This document shows, one piece after another, positions 21,820-30,983 of a stretch of 34,899 nucleotides of DNA (positions are counted from its first letter, which is position 1; every line of letters begins with the position of its first letter). The DNA is taken from assembly GCA_964496975.1 (NCBI GenBank), contig CAZCBN010000022.1:1-34899 (forward strand), written 5' to 3'. Both the position numbers and the translations under genes were made by a program. Below the pieces are notes generated by a model, which was not told where the DNA came from, did not search any database, and saw only the letters and a program-made list of their open reading frames with translations. Origin of the DNA: CAZCBN01 sp964496975 (lineage in GTDB: Bacteria; Planctomycetota; Phycisphaerae; Phycisphaerales; UBA1924).

Positions 21820-23184
21820 ATGGGTGAAACGCGCAGCCGGCTTTATCTGGACAACGCGGCGACGACCTTCCCGAAGCCGCGGAGCGTGCACGAGGCGATG
21901 TCGCGGTATGCGACGGCGATCGGGGCGTCGCCCGGGCGGGGGAGCTACGCCGAGAGCGTGGAGGGGGGCGCGATCATCGCGCGGTGCCGGCGGCGGATCG
22001 CGGAGCTGTTCAACGCAGAGAGCGCGGAGCACGTGGTCTTTACGCTCAACACGAGCGATGCGCTGAACCTGGCGATCAAGGGGCTGGTGGGTCGGCGGCA
22101 GCGGCGGCTGGTGGAGCGGTTCGGGCGCGGGGCCGAGGGGCCGGTGCACGTGGTGACCACGTCGATGGACCACAACAGCGTGCTGCGGCCGCTGAACGCG
22201 CTGGCGTCGGACGTGCTTGGGCCGCGGGTGGAGTGGACGTGCGTGCCGGCGGACCCCGTGAGCGGGCTCGTGCGGGCGGAGGACCTGCGGCGGGCGATCC
22301 GGCCGGAGACGGCGCTCGTGGCGGCGGTGCACGCGAGCAACGTGACGGGCGTGCTGCAGCCAGTCGAAGCGTTCGGGGCGGTGTGCCGCGAGGCGGGCGT
22401 GCCGCTGCTGGTGGACGCGGCGCAGACGGCGGCGAGGGCGGCGGCTCCGACGACGGCGCAGACGGCGGGTCGGGTGCCGATCGACATGCGGGCGGCGTCG
22501 ATTGATCTGCTGGCGTTCCCCGGGCACAAGGGGCTGCTGGGGCCGCTCGGGACGGGCGGGCTGGTGCTGCGGCCCGGGATGGAGCGGCAGATCGACAGCG
22601 TGCGCGAGGGCGGCACGGGGAGCGTGAGCGAGCGCGACGTGCAGCCGGCGGAGATGCCCGACAAGTACGAGCCCGGCAGCCACAACACCGTGGGCCTTGC
22701 GGGGCTGCTCGCGGGTGTGGAGTGGGTGCTGGAGCGGGGGGCGCGGCGGGTGTTTGAGGAGGAGCAGTCGCTCGTCGCGCTCACGCTCGCGAGCCTGCTG
22801 GGCGGGGGGGAGCGGGTGCGCCTCAGCGACGGCTCGCTGGGGCTCGGGCCGGCGTTCCCGGGGCTGCGGCTGCTGGGGCTTGGGCCTTCCGCGGACACGG
22901 ACGTGGGGGGCGGCGGACGCGGGGCGTCGCCGCGGGTGGGCGTGTTCAGCTATGTGCACGAGTCGCTCGGGGCGGCCGAGCTGGCGGCGATTCTGGAGAG
23001 CGAGTACGGCGTGCTGACTCGCGCGGGCATTCACTGCGCCCCGCGGGCGCACGAGACGTTCGGCACGCTCCGCGCGGGGGGGGCGGTGCGGATGAGCTAC
23101 GGCCCGTTCGTCACGCCGCAGGATGTGCGGTACGCGCTGGACGCGCTCAGCCGGGTGTGCACCGAGGTGGCGGGCGCGGTCTGA
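21820..23184 (+). CDS. class-V aminotransferase, cysteine desulfurase-like
   Basis: 454-aa PLP enzyme of fold type I. Family marks in order: YLDNAATTFPKPRSVHEAM at the N-terminus, HVVFTLNTSDALNLAIKGL, the strand LLVDAAQTAA bearing the PLP-pyridine Asp, FPGHKGLLGPLGTGGL with the Schiff-base Lys, and AGIHCAPRAHETFG, whose Cys sits where SufS-type desulfurases have their persulfide Cys. A cysteine desulfurase-like activity is therefore likely, but no iron-sulfur assembly genes are near. Selenocysteine lyase or another class-V activity cannot be excluded. It is longer than typical members (about 380-410), with extra residues around 40-110 and 330-370. Confidence 0.85.
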   Translation: MGETRSRLYLDNAATTFPKPRSVHEAMSRYATAIGASPGRGSYAESVEGGAIIARCRRRIAELFNAESAEHVVFTLNTSDALNLAIKGLVGRRQRRLVERFGRGAEGPVHVVTTSMDHNSVLRPLNALASDVLGPRVEWTCVPADPVSGLVRAEDLRRAIRPETALVAAVHASNVTGVLQPVEAFGAVCREAGVPLLVDAAQTAARAAAPTTAQTAGRVPIDMRAASIDLLAFPGHKGLLGPLGTGGLVLRPGMERQIDSVREGGTGSVSERDVQPAEMPDKYEPGSHNTVGLAGLLAGVEWVLERGARRVFEEEQSLVALTLASLLGGGERVRLSDGSLGLGPAFPGLRLLGLGPSADTDVGGGGRGASPRVGVFSYVHESLGAAELAAILESEYGVLTRAGIHCAPRAHETFGTLRAGGAVRMSYGPFVTPQDVRYALDALSRVCTEVAGAV

Positions 23185-23216
23185 GCCGGCGTGGCGAGAC
23201 GGGGAGCCGCGGCGGG

Positions 23217-24218
23217 TTACGGGCAGCCGGCGTCGAGGTCGCTCAGGAAATCGAACAGGTCGAAGATGTCGGCGGGCTGGCCGTCGAGGTTGTAGTCCAG
23301 CGCGGTGTCGAGCGCGGCGAGGAAGTCGAACAGGTCGAAGATGTCGCCGTTCTCGCCGTCGTCGTTGAAGTCGGCGGGGCAGCCGATGGGGGCGACGGCG
23401 AGGCTGAGCGAGCCGCGGCCGACGGCGTTCGCCGCCGAGGCGAGCGGGCCTGTGGTGAGCGTCTCGGGCAGGGCGAAGCCCTGGATGCGGAGCTCGATGT
23501 CGGCGGAGGGGCCGGCGTGGGCGTCAAAGACGACCTCGACGGTGTTGGCCGCGTTGCCGCCGCGGCTCAGGAGAACGGTGCCGGGCTGCGACTCAAAGGG
23601 GACGGGCGTGTCGAGGAGGCTCAGCGGGATGGAGCCGACGGGGACGCCGTCGAGGAAGAGGGCAAGCTGTGAGCCCGCCTCGGCGAAGACCGGCGGGTTG
23701 GCGATGGGGGGCGTGAAGATCGGGATGTCGGCGCCGGACTGGAGCTCGTACTCGAGCGTGAGGCGATAGGCGAGGCCCGCCCGCAGGCCCGTGACGGCGG
23801 CGAAGATGTCGGCGACCACGGCGGTGTCGGCGCGGAGGTCGAGGCGCTGGCCGGTGGTGGGTGCCCCGGCGTCGACCGTGGCGCGGGCTTCCCACTCGAT
23901 GGCGAGGAGGCCCGGCGCGTCCTGGCGGATGGCCAGCACGCTCCGGCCGGAGACGGTGGCGCCGTTCAGGGCCGTCGCGCCCTCGGCGAGGGCGCCGAGC
24001 GTGAACACCTCGTTGTTGAACAGGAAGGGCGACTCCAGGCCGAACGCGTTGTCGACGAAGCCGTCCACGCCCGTGGGCAGGCTGAGGATGCCGACGGCGT
24101 CGAGCAGCAAGGCGAACTCGGTGCTCGGCACATCGATCTCGAACGACTGAGCGAGCGCGGCACTCGGCGCGAGCGAACCGGCCGCGAACGCGGCGGCAAC
24201 CATCAACTTCGGCGTCAT
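23217..24218 (-). CDS. exported protein with C-terminal GC-type dockerin module
   Basis: 333 aa. Signal peptide 1-23 ends AALA before QSFEIDV. The central 250 residues look beta-rich, with repeated short strands and few Lys; I recognise no domain. The last 54 residues are the paired module: CPADFNDDGENGDIFDLFDF, then DYNLDGQPADIFDLFDFL, ending DAGCP. The Asp/Asn pattern resembles the calcium loops of type I dockerins. ATG 24218 is chosen over the long open frame behind it because it starts the signal peptide and has GAGGGGGG 6 nt upstream. Probably anchored at the cell surface or in a secreted complex. Confidence 0.85.
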   Translation of the reverse strand: MTPKLMVAAAFAAGSLAPSAALAQSFEIDVPSTEFALLLDAVGILSLPTGVDGFVDNAFGLESPFLFNNEVFTLGALAEGATALNGATVSGRSVLAIRQDAPGLLAIEWEARATVDAGAPTTGQRLDLRADTAVVADIFAAVTGLRAGLAYRLTLEYELQSGADIPIFTPPIANPPVFAEAGSQLALFLDGVPVGSIPLSLLDTPVPFESQPGTVLLSRGGNAANTVEVVFDAHAGPSADIELRIQGFALPETLTTGPLASAANAVGRGSLSLAVAPIGCPADFNDDGENGDIFDLFDFLAALDTALDYNLDGQPADIFDLFDFLSDLDAGCP

Positions 24219-24224
24219 TGCGAA

Positions 24225-24232
24225 CCCCCCTC
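24225..24232 (-). promoter_or_regulatory. strong ribosome binding site of the dockerin gene
   Basis: GAGGGGGG, 6 nt before ATG 24218. The surrounding bases resemble those before the dockerin-protease start at 2576. Confidence 0.65.
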
Positions 24233-24352
24233 GATCTCCAACACCGGACTTGGCGGGCCCGACCCAAGGTCCCCACGCCTCGCTCTTCTCGACATGTACG
24301 GTACCAGACCGGGGCGCGGGATCGAGCGGCCGCGCGCGAAGATCGCGCTGAA

Positions 24353-24382
24353 AATCTATGGGCTCCATGGGTTCCGTGTCAC
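24353..24382 (-). promoter_or_regulatory. candidate -35/-10 promoter for the dockerin gene
   Basis: On the minus strand GTGACA (24377-24382), 18-nt spacer, TAGATT (24353-24358): 5/6 and 4/6 matches. It would give a leader of about 125 nt before ATG 24218, in the AT-richest part of this gap. Confidence 0.4.
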
Positions 24383-24610
24383 GGCCGCGCGGCGCGGAAG
24401 CTGGGGGCAGGCCGTGGCGGGCGGGTCGTGGAATGACAAACCCGCACCGAACGAACGCGTGCTCGGGGCGGGGTGGGGTTGGTCGGGGCGTGCGCGGGCG
24501 GCGTGGCCCGCGGTTCAGGGGGCCTTTGCTGTGCTGGGCCCGGGGTTGTTCCCAGTCTGGGGTGACGCCGGCCGCGGAGCCGGGGCCGAGTCCGTCAGGC
24601 CGGGGGGCGA

Positions 24611-25909
<1,299 letters not shown>

Positions 25910-26004
25910 GGCATTCTCCGGCTGGTCGATGGCCCCGCCCCGCGCGGGCGTGGGCACGCGCCGGGGCGTCGCAAGACTAGCGGATGCAAACCGTCGGCGG
26001 CGGG

Positions 26005-26025
26005 GTCACGCCCCCCCGGCGTGAC
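26005..26025. promoter_or_regulatory. 8-bp inverted repeat between eno and the beta-helix gene
   Basis: GTCACGCC (26005-26012) and GGCGTGAC (26018-26025) around five C. Lies 105 nt before the beta-helix start and about 95 nt before the eno start. It could be an operator for either gene. Confidence 0.4.
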
Positions 26026-26130
26026 GAAGTCTTCACACTCGGGACGCGTCGAACGCGTTGCATCGAGGCCGCGGGTCCGGATACTGATGATGTCGGGCAG
26101 CGCCTCGACGGGGCACTGGGGAGTACAACC

Positions 26131-28182
26131 ATGGTGGGCGTGCAGCGGAACGGGCTCGGCCGCGTTGCGTTGGTGGCGGTTGTGTGGGCTACGGCGGCGG
26201 CGAGCGGGACCACCCTGCGGGTGCCGTCGGCCCAGTATCCGACCATCCAGGCGGCGGTCAACGCCTCCGGGAGCGGGCCGGGGCCGGTGGAGATCCTGCT
26301 CGCCCCGGGCGAGTACGAGCAGCGGGCCGATGTGGGGAACTTTGGGGCCTTGTTCACCATCCGCGGCGTTGGGCCGGTGGGCTCGGTTGTGTGGCGGCCG
26401 CCGCTGGGGCAGCAGACCGCGCTGAGCATCACCTCCGGCGCGATCACGGTGGACAGCATCACGTTCAGCGGGCCGACGAGCGGCACGCCCCTTCAAGACG
26501 CCGTGGTCCGCGCGGTCGGGAACGCCGCGGCCCCGCTCTTCCGGGATTGCGAGTTCATCAACATCTCCGCCCGCAACGGCGCGGCGTACGTGCGCGAGGC
26601 GGCGGCGTTCTTTGAACGGTGCCGGTTCAGCGACAACCGCGGCGTCGTGGCCGCCAGCGGCCCGCTCGACGTCGGCGCGGCCCTGCAGGTCGACTTCATC
26701 GGCACCGTGGACCTGCTCGACTGCACCTTTGAGAACAACCGGGCCGCGGAGGGCGGGGCGGTTGCCGTCTACAACGGCGGCTCGCTCTTCGCCCGCGACT
26801 GCATGTTCCGCGGCAACATTGCCGGGAGCGAGCCTCCCGGCACGGGCGGCCCGTTCGACGGCGGCGCCGTGTCGGTCGGGCCGCAGCGGCGGGGCGGGTC
26901 GATACCCACGGCCACGTTCATCGGCTGCGACTTCATCGACAACCAGGCCGGACGCATCCTGGAGGCGACCGTCCCCATCCCGCAGCGTGAGACGTCGGGC
27001 GGCGGAGCGCTCGCCAACTTCCGCGGCGGCCGGGTGCGGGCGATCGAGTGCACGTTTGTGAACAACGGCGCGGACGAGGGCGGGGCCGTGCTCGGCGCGG
27101 TCGAGCTCGATCGCTGCATGCTGCGGGGAAACATCGCCGAACTCGGCGGCGCGGTCGCCGGGGCGGCGATCTTCCTGGACTGCACGGTCGAGGAGAATCT
27201 CGCGGTGTCGGCGGGGGCGTGGAGGCTGCGCCCGCAGTCCATCGTCCTGCAAGACCCTCCGACCCAGCCGCGGGCCGACCGGACGCTCTTCCGCCGCAAC
27301 GCGGCGACGCAGTCGGCCGGCGTGATGAGTCTGCAGGCACCGGGCCGCTCGCGCTTCGTCGTGACCGACTCGTGCGTGTTCGAGGAGAACCAGGCGGGGT
27401 TCACCGCCGGCGTCGCCTCGGGCGACGACGGGGTGGTCTGGGTCGCCCAGAACTGCCTGATCACGCGGAACCGCGTCGTCTCCATGGGCTCGGGCGCCGT
27501 GAGCCTGGGCCTCGACGCCGACTTCATCCACTGCACGATCGTCGGCAACTTCGCCAACCCCAACGTGAACACGCCAAACGCCGGCGGCCCGATCATGACG
27601 AGCGGACGGTTCAACTTCCGCAGCTCCGTCGTCGCGGGCAACTTCCCCGAGTTCATCTCGGGCGTTGTCACGGCGGAGCACACGGTCTTCAGCCCCACGC
27701 TCCAGCCGAGCAACATCGCCGGCCCGGGCGTGCAGTATCGAGACCCGGTGTTCGCCGCCGCGCCCTCCGCGGGCCCGGACAACACGCTGGGCACCTTCGA
27801 CGATGTGGCGGGCGATCTGCGCCCGGGCGATGGCTCGCCGCTGGTGGACGCGGGCGATGTGTCGGCCCTCACGTTCAGCATCAACGCCGACGTGTCGGGC
27901 GAGCCGCGCCGCGTGGACGACCCCGGCGTGACCGACACCGGCCCGGGCCCCGCGCCCCACGCCGACCTGGGGGCCTTCGAACGGCTCGAGGCCAGCACGT
28001 CTGACCCCTACGCCTTCTGCCCGGCCGACTACAACGCCGACGGGAGCCCGGGCGACATCTTTGACCTGTTTGACTTCCTGACGGACCTGGAGGCGGGGCT
28101 CGACTTCAACGCCGACACCTCCGCCGGCGACATCTTCGACCTGTTCGATTTCCTCGCCGTGCTTGACGCGGGCTGCCCCTGA
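26131..28182 (+). CDS. exported right-handed beta-helix protein with GC-type dockerin
   Basis: 683 aa. Signal peptide 1-26 (ALVAVVWATAAASG). Then a pectate-lyase-like parallel beta-helix, about 30-560. It opens TLRVPSAQYPTIQAAVNASG, an opening typical of 'polymorphic outer membrane'-type and pectinesterase-like helices, with rungs such as LFRDCEFINIS, LLDCTFENNRAAEGGAV and AIECTFVNNGADEGGAV. GEPRRVDDPGVTDTG (about 590) is a calcium-binding-like region common after such helices. The last 55 residues are the paired dockerin module ending DAGCP. No catalytic residues are clear, so binding or polysaccharide degradation are both open. ATG 26131 has GGGGAG about 8 nt upstream. Codons are C-ending, unlike the gcvT block. 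Confidence 0.9.
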   Translation: MVGVQRNGLGRVALVAVVWATAAASGTTLRVPSAQYPTIQAAVNASGSGPGPVEILLAPGEYEQRADVGNFGALFTIRGVGPVGSVVWRPPLGQQTALSITSGAITVDSITFSGPTSGTPLQDAVVRAVGNAAAPLFRDCEFINISARNGAAYVREAAAFFERCRFSDNRGVVAASGPLDVGAALQVDFIGTVDLLDCTFENNRAAEGGAVAVYNGGSLFARDCMFRGNIAGSEPPGTGGPFDGGAVSVGPQRRGGSIPTATFIGCDFIDNQAGRILEATVPIPQRETSGGGALANFRGGRVRAIECTFVNNGADEGGAVLGAVELDRCMLRGNIAELGGAVAGAAIFLDCTVEENLAVSAGAWRLRPQSIVLQDPPTQPRADRTLFRRNAATQSAGVMSLQAPGRSRFVVTDSCVFEENQAGFTAGVASGDDGVVWVAQNCLITRNRVVSMGSGAVSLGLDADFIHCTIVGNFANPNVNTPNAGGPIMTSGRFNFRSSVVAGNFPEFISGVVTAEHTVFSPTLQPSNIAGPGVQYRDPVFAAAPSAGPDNTLGTFDDVAGDLRPGDGSPLVDAGDVSALTFSINADVSGEPRRVDDPGVTDTGPGPAPHADLGAFERLEASTSDPYAFCPADYNADGSPGDIFDLFDFLTDLEAGLDFNADTSAGDIFDLFDFLAVLDAGCP

Positions 28183-28191
28183 AACCGCGAT

Positions 28192-28223
28192 CCCGGGCGG
28201 CCCGGCCCAACGCGCCCGGGTTT
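28192..28223 (+). terminator. terminator after the beta-helix gene
   Basis: CCCGGGCG (28192-28199) and CGCCCGGG (28213-28220), 8-bp stem with a 13-nt loop, followed by TTT. It begins 10 nt after the stop codon. Confidence 0.6.
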
Positions 28224-28327
28224 GCCGGGGTACATTGGCGGGTGTCCGTCACGCCTGGGGCGGCGGCGCGGGGCCCGTCGGGGCCCGCGCGGCCGGGTCC
28301 CCGGGCGCCGACGGCGAGGGCCACCGC

Positions 28328-29056
28328 ATGACGATCACCGTCGAGCGTTTCGCCGAGTCGCTCAACGAACTTCACGACGCCCTCGCGGCGCAGGGCGTCC
28401 GTGTCCGGCAACTGGTCGAGCGGGCCCTCGACGCGATGTTCGCCCAGAGCCACACCGCGGCCCGCGAGGTGATCGCCGCCGACGACGTGGTGGATCAGGC
28501 CGATGTCGCCTTTGAGCAGCGGGCCGTCGACCTGCTCACCGAGGTGGCCCGCGACGCGGTGCCGCTGGAGGCGGCGATGCTCCGCGGCATTCTCACCATC
28601 GTGAAGATCAACAACGAGTTCGAGCGAACCGCCGACGTCGGCGTGGCGATCGCCGAGCGCACCCTGCGGCTCTCCGGCAGCCCGCTGGTCTTCCCGCCCA
28701 CCACCCGGGTGATGACGAACAGCGTCATCGGCATGCTGCGCGACGTGGTGCGAGCCTTCCAAACCCGCGACGCCATCGTCGCCCGGCTCGTCCTGAACAG
28801 CCAGGACGCCGTCCTCCAGTTCAAGAGCGAGATCCTGAAGCACGCCGAGCGGCAGGTCGCGTCGGGCCGGCTCTCCGTTGAGCTCGCGTTTGACCTGCAC
28901 GAGCTCGCAAGCCTCTGCACGCTGATGGCCGACCACGCCGCGAACATCGCCGAGCAGGTGATCTACGAGCGGACCGGCGTCATCGTTCGGCATCAGGACG
29001 GGAAGTGGATCGACGCCCAGATCGGCGGCGGCGACGGCCCCGCGAACGGTGGCTGA
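28328..29056 (+). CDS. phoU: PhoU-like phosphate regulator
   Basis: 242 aa, two PhoU three-helix repeats. PhoU restrains phosphate uptake through Pst and signalling through PhoR; cytoplasmic, membrane-peripheral. Metal-cluster motifs are recognisable: NNEFERTADVGVAIAE in the first repeat and MADHAANIAEQVIYE in the second. ATG 28328 has GAGGG upstream. No pst, phoR or phoB gene is in the window, so it stands alone here, flanked by terminators. The C-terminal 20 residues are Gly/Asp-rich and not part of the fold. Confidence 0.92.
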   Translation: MTITVERFAESLNELHDALAAQGVRVRQLVERALDAMFAQSHTAAREVIAADDVVDQADVAFEQRAVDLLTEVARDAVPLEAAMLRGILTIVKINNEFERTADVGVAIAERTLRLSGSPLVFPPTTRVMTNSVIGMLRDVVRAFQTRDAIVARLVLNSQDAVLQFKSEILKHAERQVASGRLSVELAFDLHELASLCTLMADHAANIAEQVIYERTGVIVRHQDGKWIDAQIGGGDGPANGG

Positions 29057-29126
29057 GGTTTCCCGTCCGAGAAGCAAGCGCCTCCACGCCGCCGGTCGGG
29101 CCGTGGTGCCCCGGCGGGCCGCGGTG

Positions 29127-29152
29127 CACGGGACGAGTTTCCCGTGTTTCTC
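29127..29152 (+). terminator. Rho-independent terminator of phoU
   Basis: CACGGGA (29127-29133) and TCCCGTG (29140-29146), perfect 7-bp stem with CGAGTT loop, followed directly by TTTCTC. It lies 70 nt past the phoU stop. Confidence 0.75.
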
Positions 29153-29260
29153 TCGGCCGCCGCAGCCGCCGACGGCGCCTCTCTGCTGTGAACCGACCGC
29201 CGCGTCACCCTTGACCCGGGGCCGGCTTCGTGGCACTCTGTTCGGTGTCAAGGCCTTTGA

Positions 29261-29308
29261 CGGCCGGCGGCCCTCGGGGGATTCCCCCGCTCGCGTGACC
29301 GCCGGCCG
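29261..29308. other. compound stem-loop with internal hairpin
   Basis: Outer stem of 10 bp, CGGCCGGCGG (29261-29270) with CCGCCGGCCG (29299-29308). Inside it is a 6-bp hairpin, CGGGGG (29275-29280) with CCCCCG (29284-29289) and ATT loop. It could be a structured RNA, an attenuator, or a DNA-level element. Confidence 0.55.
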
Positions 29309-29397
29309 GCATCGGCGCTTGCCGGGCGGGTGCCCATGATGCGCCGCCCGCGGGGGCCGCCATCGGTGTCGACCGACTCGATTCGCCCAGCTTGGCG

Positions 29398-29476
29398 TCT
29401 GTCCAGCCGGGCCTCTGTCCAGCCTGACCTCGTTCCAGCATCATCCTTGTCCAGCCAAATCCTCGTTCAGCCAAGG
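29398..29476 (+). repeat. five imperfect 16-17 bp tandem repeats before an exported-protein gene
   Basis: Units start at 29398, 29414, 29430, 29447 and 29463, built on TCTGTCCAGCC plus a short tail ending CC. A sixth, weaker copy (TTCGCCCAGC) lies at about 29382. They stop just at the ribosome binding site of the gene starting at 29488. They are not in a plausible coding frame. Confidence 0.75.
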
Positions 29477-29487
29477 AGCGACCGACC

Positions 29488-30156
29488 ATGCCCGCCCACT
29501 CTCGCATCACGCCCTCCGCCGTCTCCATGCTCGGCCTCGCCCTCGTCGGGTCGCTCGCGGCTCCGGCCGCCGCCCAGGACCAGTTCGCCTGGGGCGAGAA
29601 CATCGGCTGGGTGAACTTCAACGGCCAGGCGACCGGCCGCGGGCGCGTCCTCGCCTCCGCGTCCACCCTCTCCGGCTTCGCCTGGGGCGAGAACGTCGGC
29701 TGGATCAACTTCGGCCAGTCCCTCTCCCCCAACCCCCCGCCGGCCAGCCAGAACGGCAACGCCTTCGGCGTCAACCTCCTCGGCTCGCCCGGCGACGCGA
29801 CACGCCAGCTTGAGGGCTACGCCTGGGGCGAGAACATCGGCTGGATCAACTTCAACACCACCGCCCTCGGCGTCACGTTCAACGGTGCCGCCGCCGGCGC
29901 CCGCCTGCAGAACGGCGTCCTCCGCGGCTTCGCCTGGGGCGAGAACGTCGGCTGGATCAACCTCGACGCCAACGGCGGCACCACCGTCACCTGCGCCGCC
30001 GACTTCAACGGCGACACCGTCGCCGGCGACATCTTCGACCTGTTTGACTTCCTCGCCGAGCTCGACGGCGGCCTCGACTTCAACGGCGACACCATCCCCG
30101 CCGACATCTTCGACCTGTTCGACTTCCTCGCCGTCCTCGACGCCGGCTGCCCCTGA
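29488..30156 (+). CDS. exported WGENxGW-repeat protein with GC-type dockerin
   Basis: 222 aa. Signal peptide 1-29 ends PAAAQ. Then four copies of the motif (F/Y)AWGEN(I/V)GW(I/V)N(F/L), at residues 33, 64, 111 and 148, separated by 31, 47 and 37 residues. The last 55 residues are the dockerin pair (AADFNGDTVAGDIFDLFDFL, then ADIFDLFDFLAVLDAGCP); the opening Cys is in VTCAADF. Similar Trp-Gly-Glu-Asn-x-Gly-Trp repeats occur in surface proteins of several bacterial groups, and their function is unknown to me. AAGGAG lies 11 nt before ATG 29488. Five upstream tandem repeats may regulate it. Confidence 0.85.
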   Translation: MPAHSRITPSAVSMLGLALVGSLAAPAAAQDQFAWGENIGWVNFNGQATGRGRVLASASTLSGFAWGENVGWINFGQSLSPNPPPASQNGNAFGVNLLGSPGDATRQLEGYAWGENIGWINFNTTALGVTFNGAAAGARLQNGVLRGFAWGENVGWINLDANGGTTVTCAADFNGDTVAGDIFDLFDFLAELDGGLDFNGDTIPADIFDLFDFLAVLDAGCP

Positions 30157-30265
30157 GGCCGTCGAGCCCGTGCCGTCCCTCGTCGCCCGCGCTCGCCTCG
30201 GCCCGTGACCGGCTCGCCCGGCTCGCCCGGCCCCGGTTCCCTCAAGCCACGAGCCCACGCGGGCC

Positions 30266-30289
30266 GTGCCCGGCGCTCCGCCCGGGCAC
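30266..30289 (+). other. 8-bp hairpin before the NUDIX gene
   Basis: GTGCCCGG (30266-30273) and CCGGGCAC (30282-30289), 8-nt loop. It follows the dockerin gene by 110 nt and has no T-run. It may end upstream transcription or influence the TATCCT promoter 7 nt further on. Confidence 0.4.
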
Positions 30290-30295
30290 CGCGGG

Positions 30296-30301
30296 TATCC
30301 T
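30296..30301 (+). promoter_or_regulatory. -10-like box (TATCCT) for the NUDIX gene
   Basis: TATCCT ends 9 nt before ATG 30311. No Shine-Dalgarno. Confidence 0.4.
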
Positions 30302-30310
30302 CTGCCCGGA

Positions 30311-30874
30311 ATGCCCGAGAAACCCCTTCGTGACCAGATCGTCGGCGAGCGAACCCTCTACCAAGGCCGCGCGTACGACTTCATCGAACTCACCCTCCAG
30401 CAGCCCGACGGCACCAAAAGGCCGCGGCCCATCGTCCGCCACCGCGGCGCTGTCGTGGTCGTCCCGCTGATCGAGCAGCCCGGACGCAGCCCCAAGGTCG
30501 TCTTCGTCCGCAACGAACGCCACACCATCAACGGCCGCCTCGACGAGCTCCCCGCCGGCGGCATCGACCCAGGCGAATCGCCAGAAGAGGCCGCCGAGCG
30601 CGAGCTCATCGAGGAAACCGGCTACCGCGCCAGCGGCCTCTACCCCATCGGCCGCTTCTACACCACACCCGGCATCACCGACGAGATGATGCACGCCTTC
30701 GTCGCCACAAGCCTCACCCACGTCGGCCAGCGCCTGCAGCCCGACGAGTCGCTCGAGGTCCGCGTCCTCTCCGCCGGCGAGGCGTTCAACATGATCGACA
30801 CCGGTGCGCTCGTGGACGGCAAGTCCGTCCTCGCCCTGCTGCTCGCCGAGCGTGGGGGGTTCCTCAAGCCCTAA
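30311..30874 (+). CDS. NUDIX hydrolase, ADP-ribose pyrophosphatase-like
   Basis: 187 aa. It has a complete NUDIX box, GGIDPGESPEEAAERELIEETGY (positions about 78-100; key residues G, E, REL-EE-G), preceded by the beta-strand VVVVPLIEQPG. EVRVLSAGEA near the end fits the ADP-ribose/ADP-sugar branch. It probably hydrolyses ADP-ribose or a nucleoside diphosphate sugar in the cytoplasm; the exact substrate cannot be read. ATG 30311 begins MPEKPLRDQIVGERTLYQG; the frame is open back to 30266 but TATCCT lies 9 nt before ATG 30311. The M50 protease gene follows after 109 nt. Confidence 0.85.
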   Translation: MPEKPLRDQIVGERTLYQGRAYDFIELTLQQPDGTKRPRPIVRHRGAVVVVPLIEQPGRSPKVVFVRNERHTINGRLDELPAGGIDPGESPEEAAERELIEETGYRASGLYPIGRFYTTPGITDEMMHAFVATSLTHVGQRLQPDESLEVRVLSAGEAFNMIDTGALVDGKSVLALLLAERGGFLKP

Positions 30875-30970
30875 CACCGGAACGCCGACATCAGTCCCCC
30901 GACGCCGCGCACGCCTATCCCCGCCCCGCGTGCCCGCCGCCCGGCCGCACCCACCGCCCCACACGAACGC

Positions 30971-30977
30971 AAGGAGG
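30971..30977 (+). promoter_or_regulatory. ribosome binding site fixing a GTG start
   Basis: AAGGAGG, 6 nt before GTG 30984. Confidence 0.75.
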
Positions 30978-30983
30978 CCGACC

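Larger units (their letters stand above)
24219..24610. other. intergenic region between enolase and the dockerin gene
   Basis: 392 nt with no gene I can support. It holds the ribosome binding site and candidate promoter of the downstream dockerin gene. I see no T-tailed terminator after eno. Confidence 0.6.
29057..29487. other. 431-nt intergenic region rich in structure
   Basis: No gene supported. From left to right it holds a T-tailed terminator (29127-29152), a compound stem-loop (29261-29308), and five tandem 16-17 bp repeats (29398-29476) ending at the ribosome binding site AAGGAG of the next gene. Confidence 0.7.

Noticed and set aside
29231..29246. TGGCAC-N5-TCGG as a sigma-54 promoter
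   Set aside because: The -12 half lacks the GC of TTGC, which is nearly essential for sigma-54.
30211..30230. Short direct repeat of GGCTCGCCC before the NUDIX gene
   Set aside because: Only two copies in highly GC-rich DNA; not distinguishable from chance.
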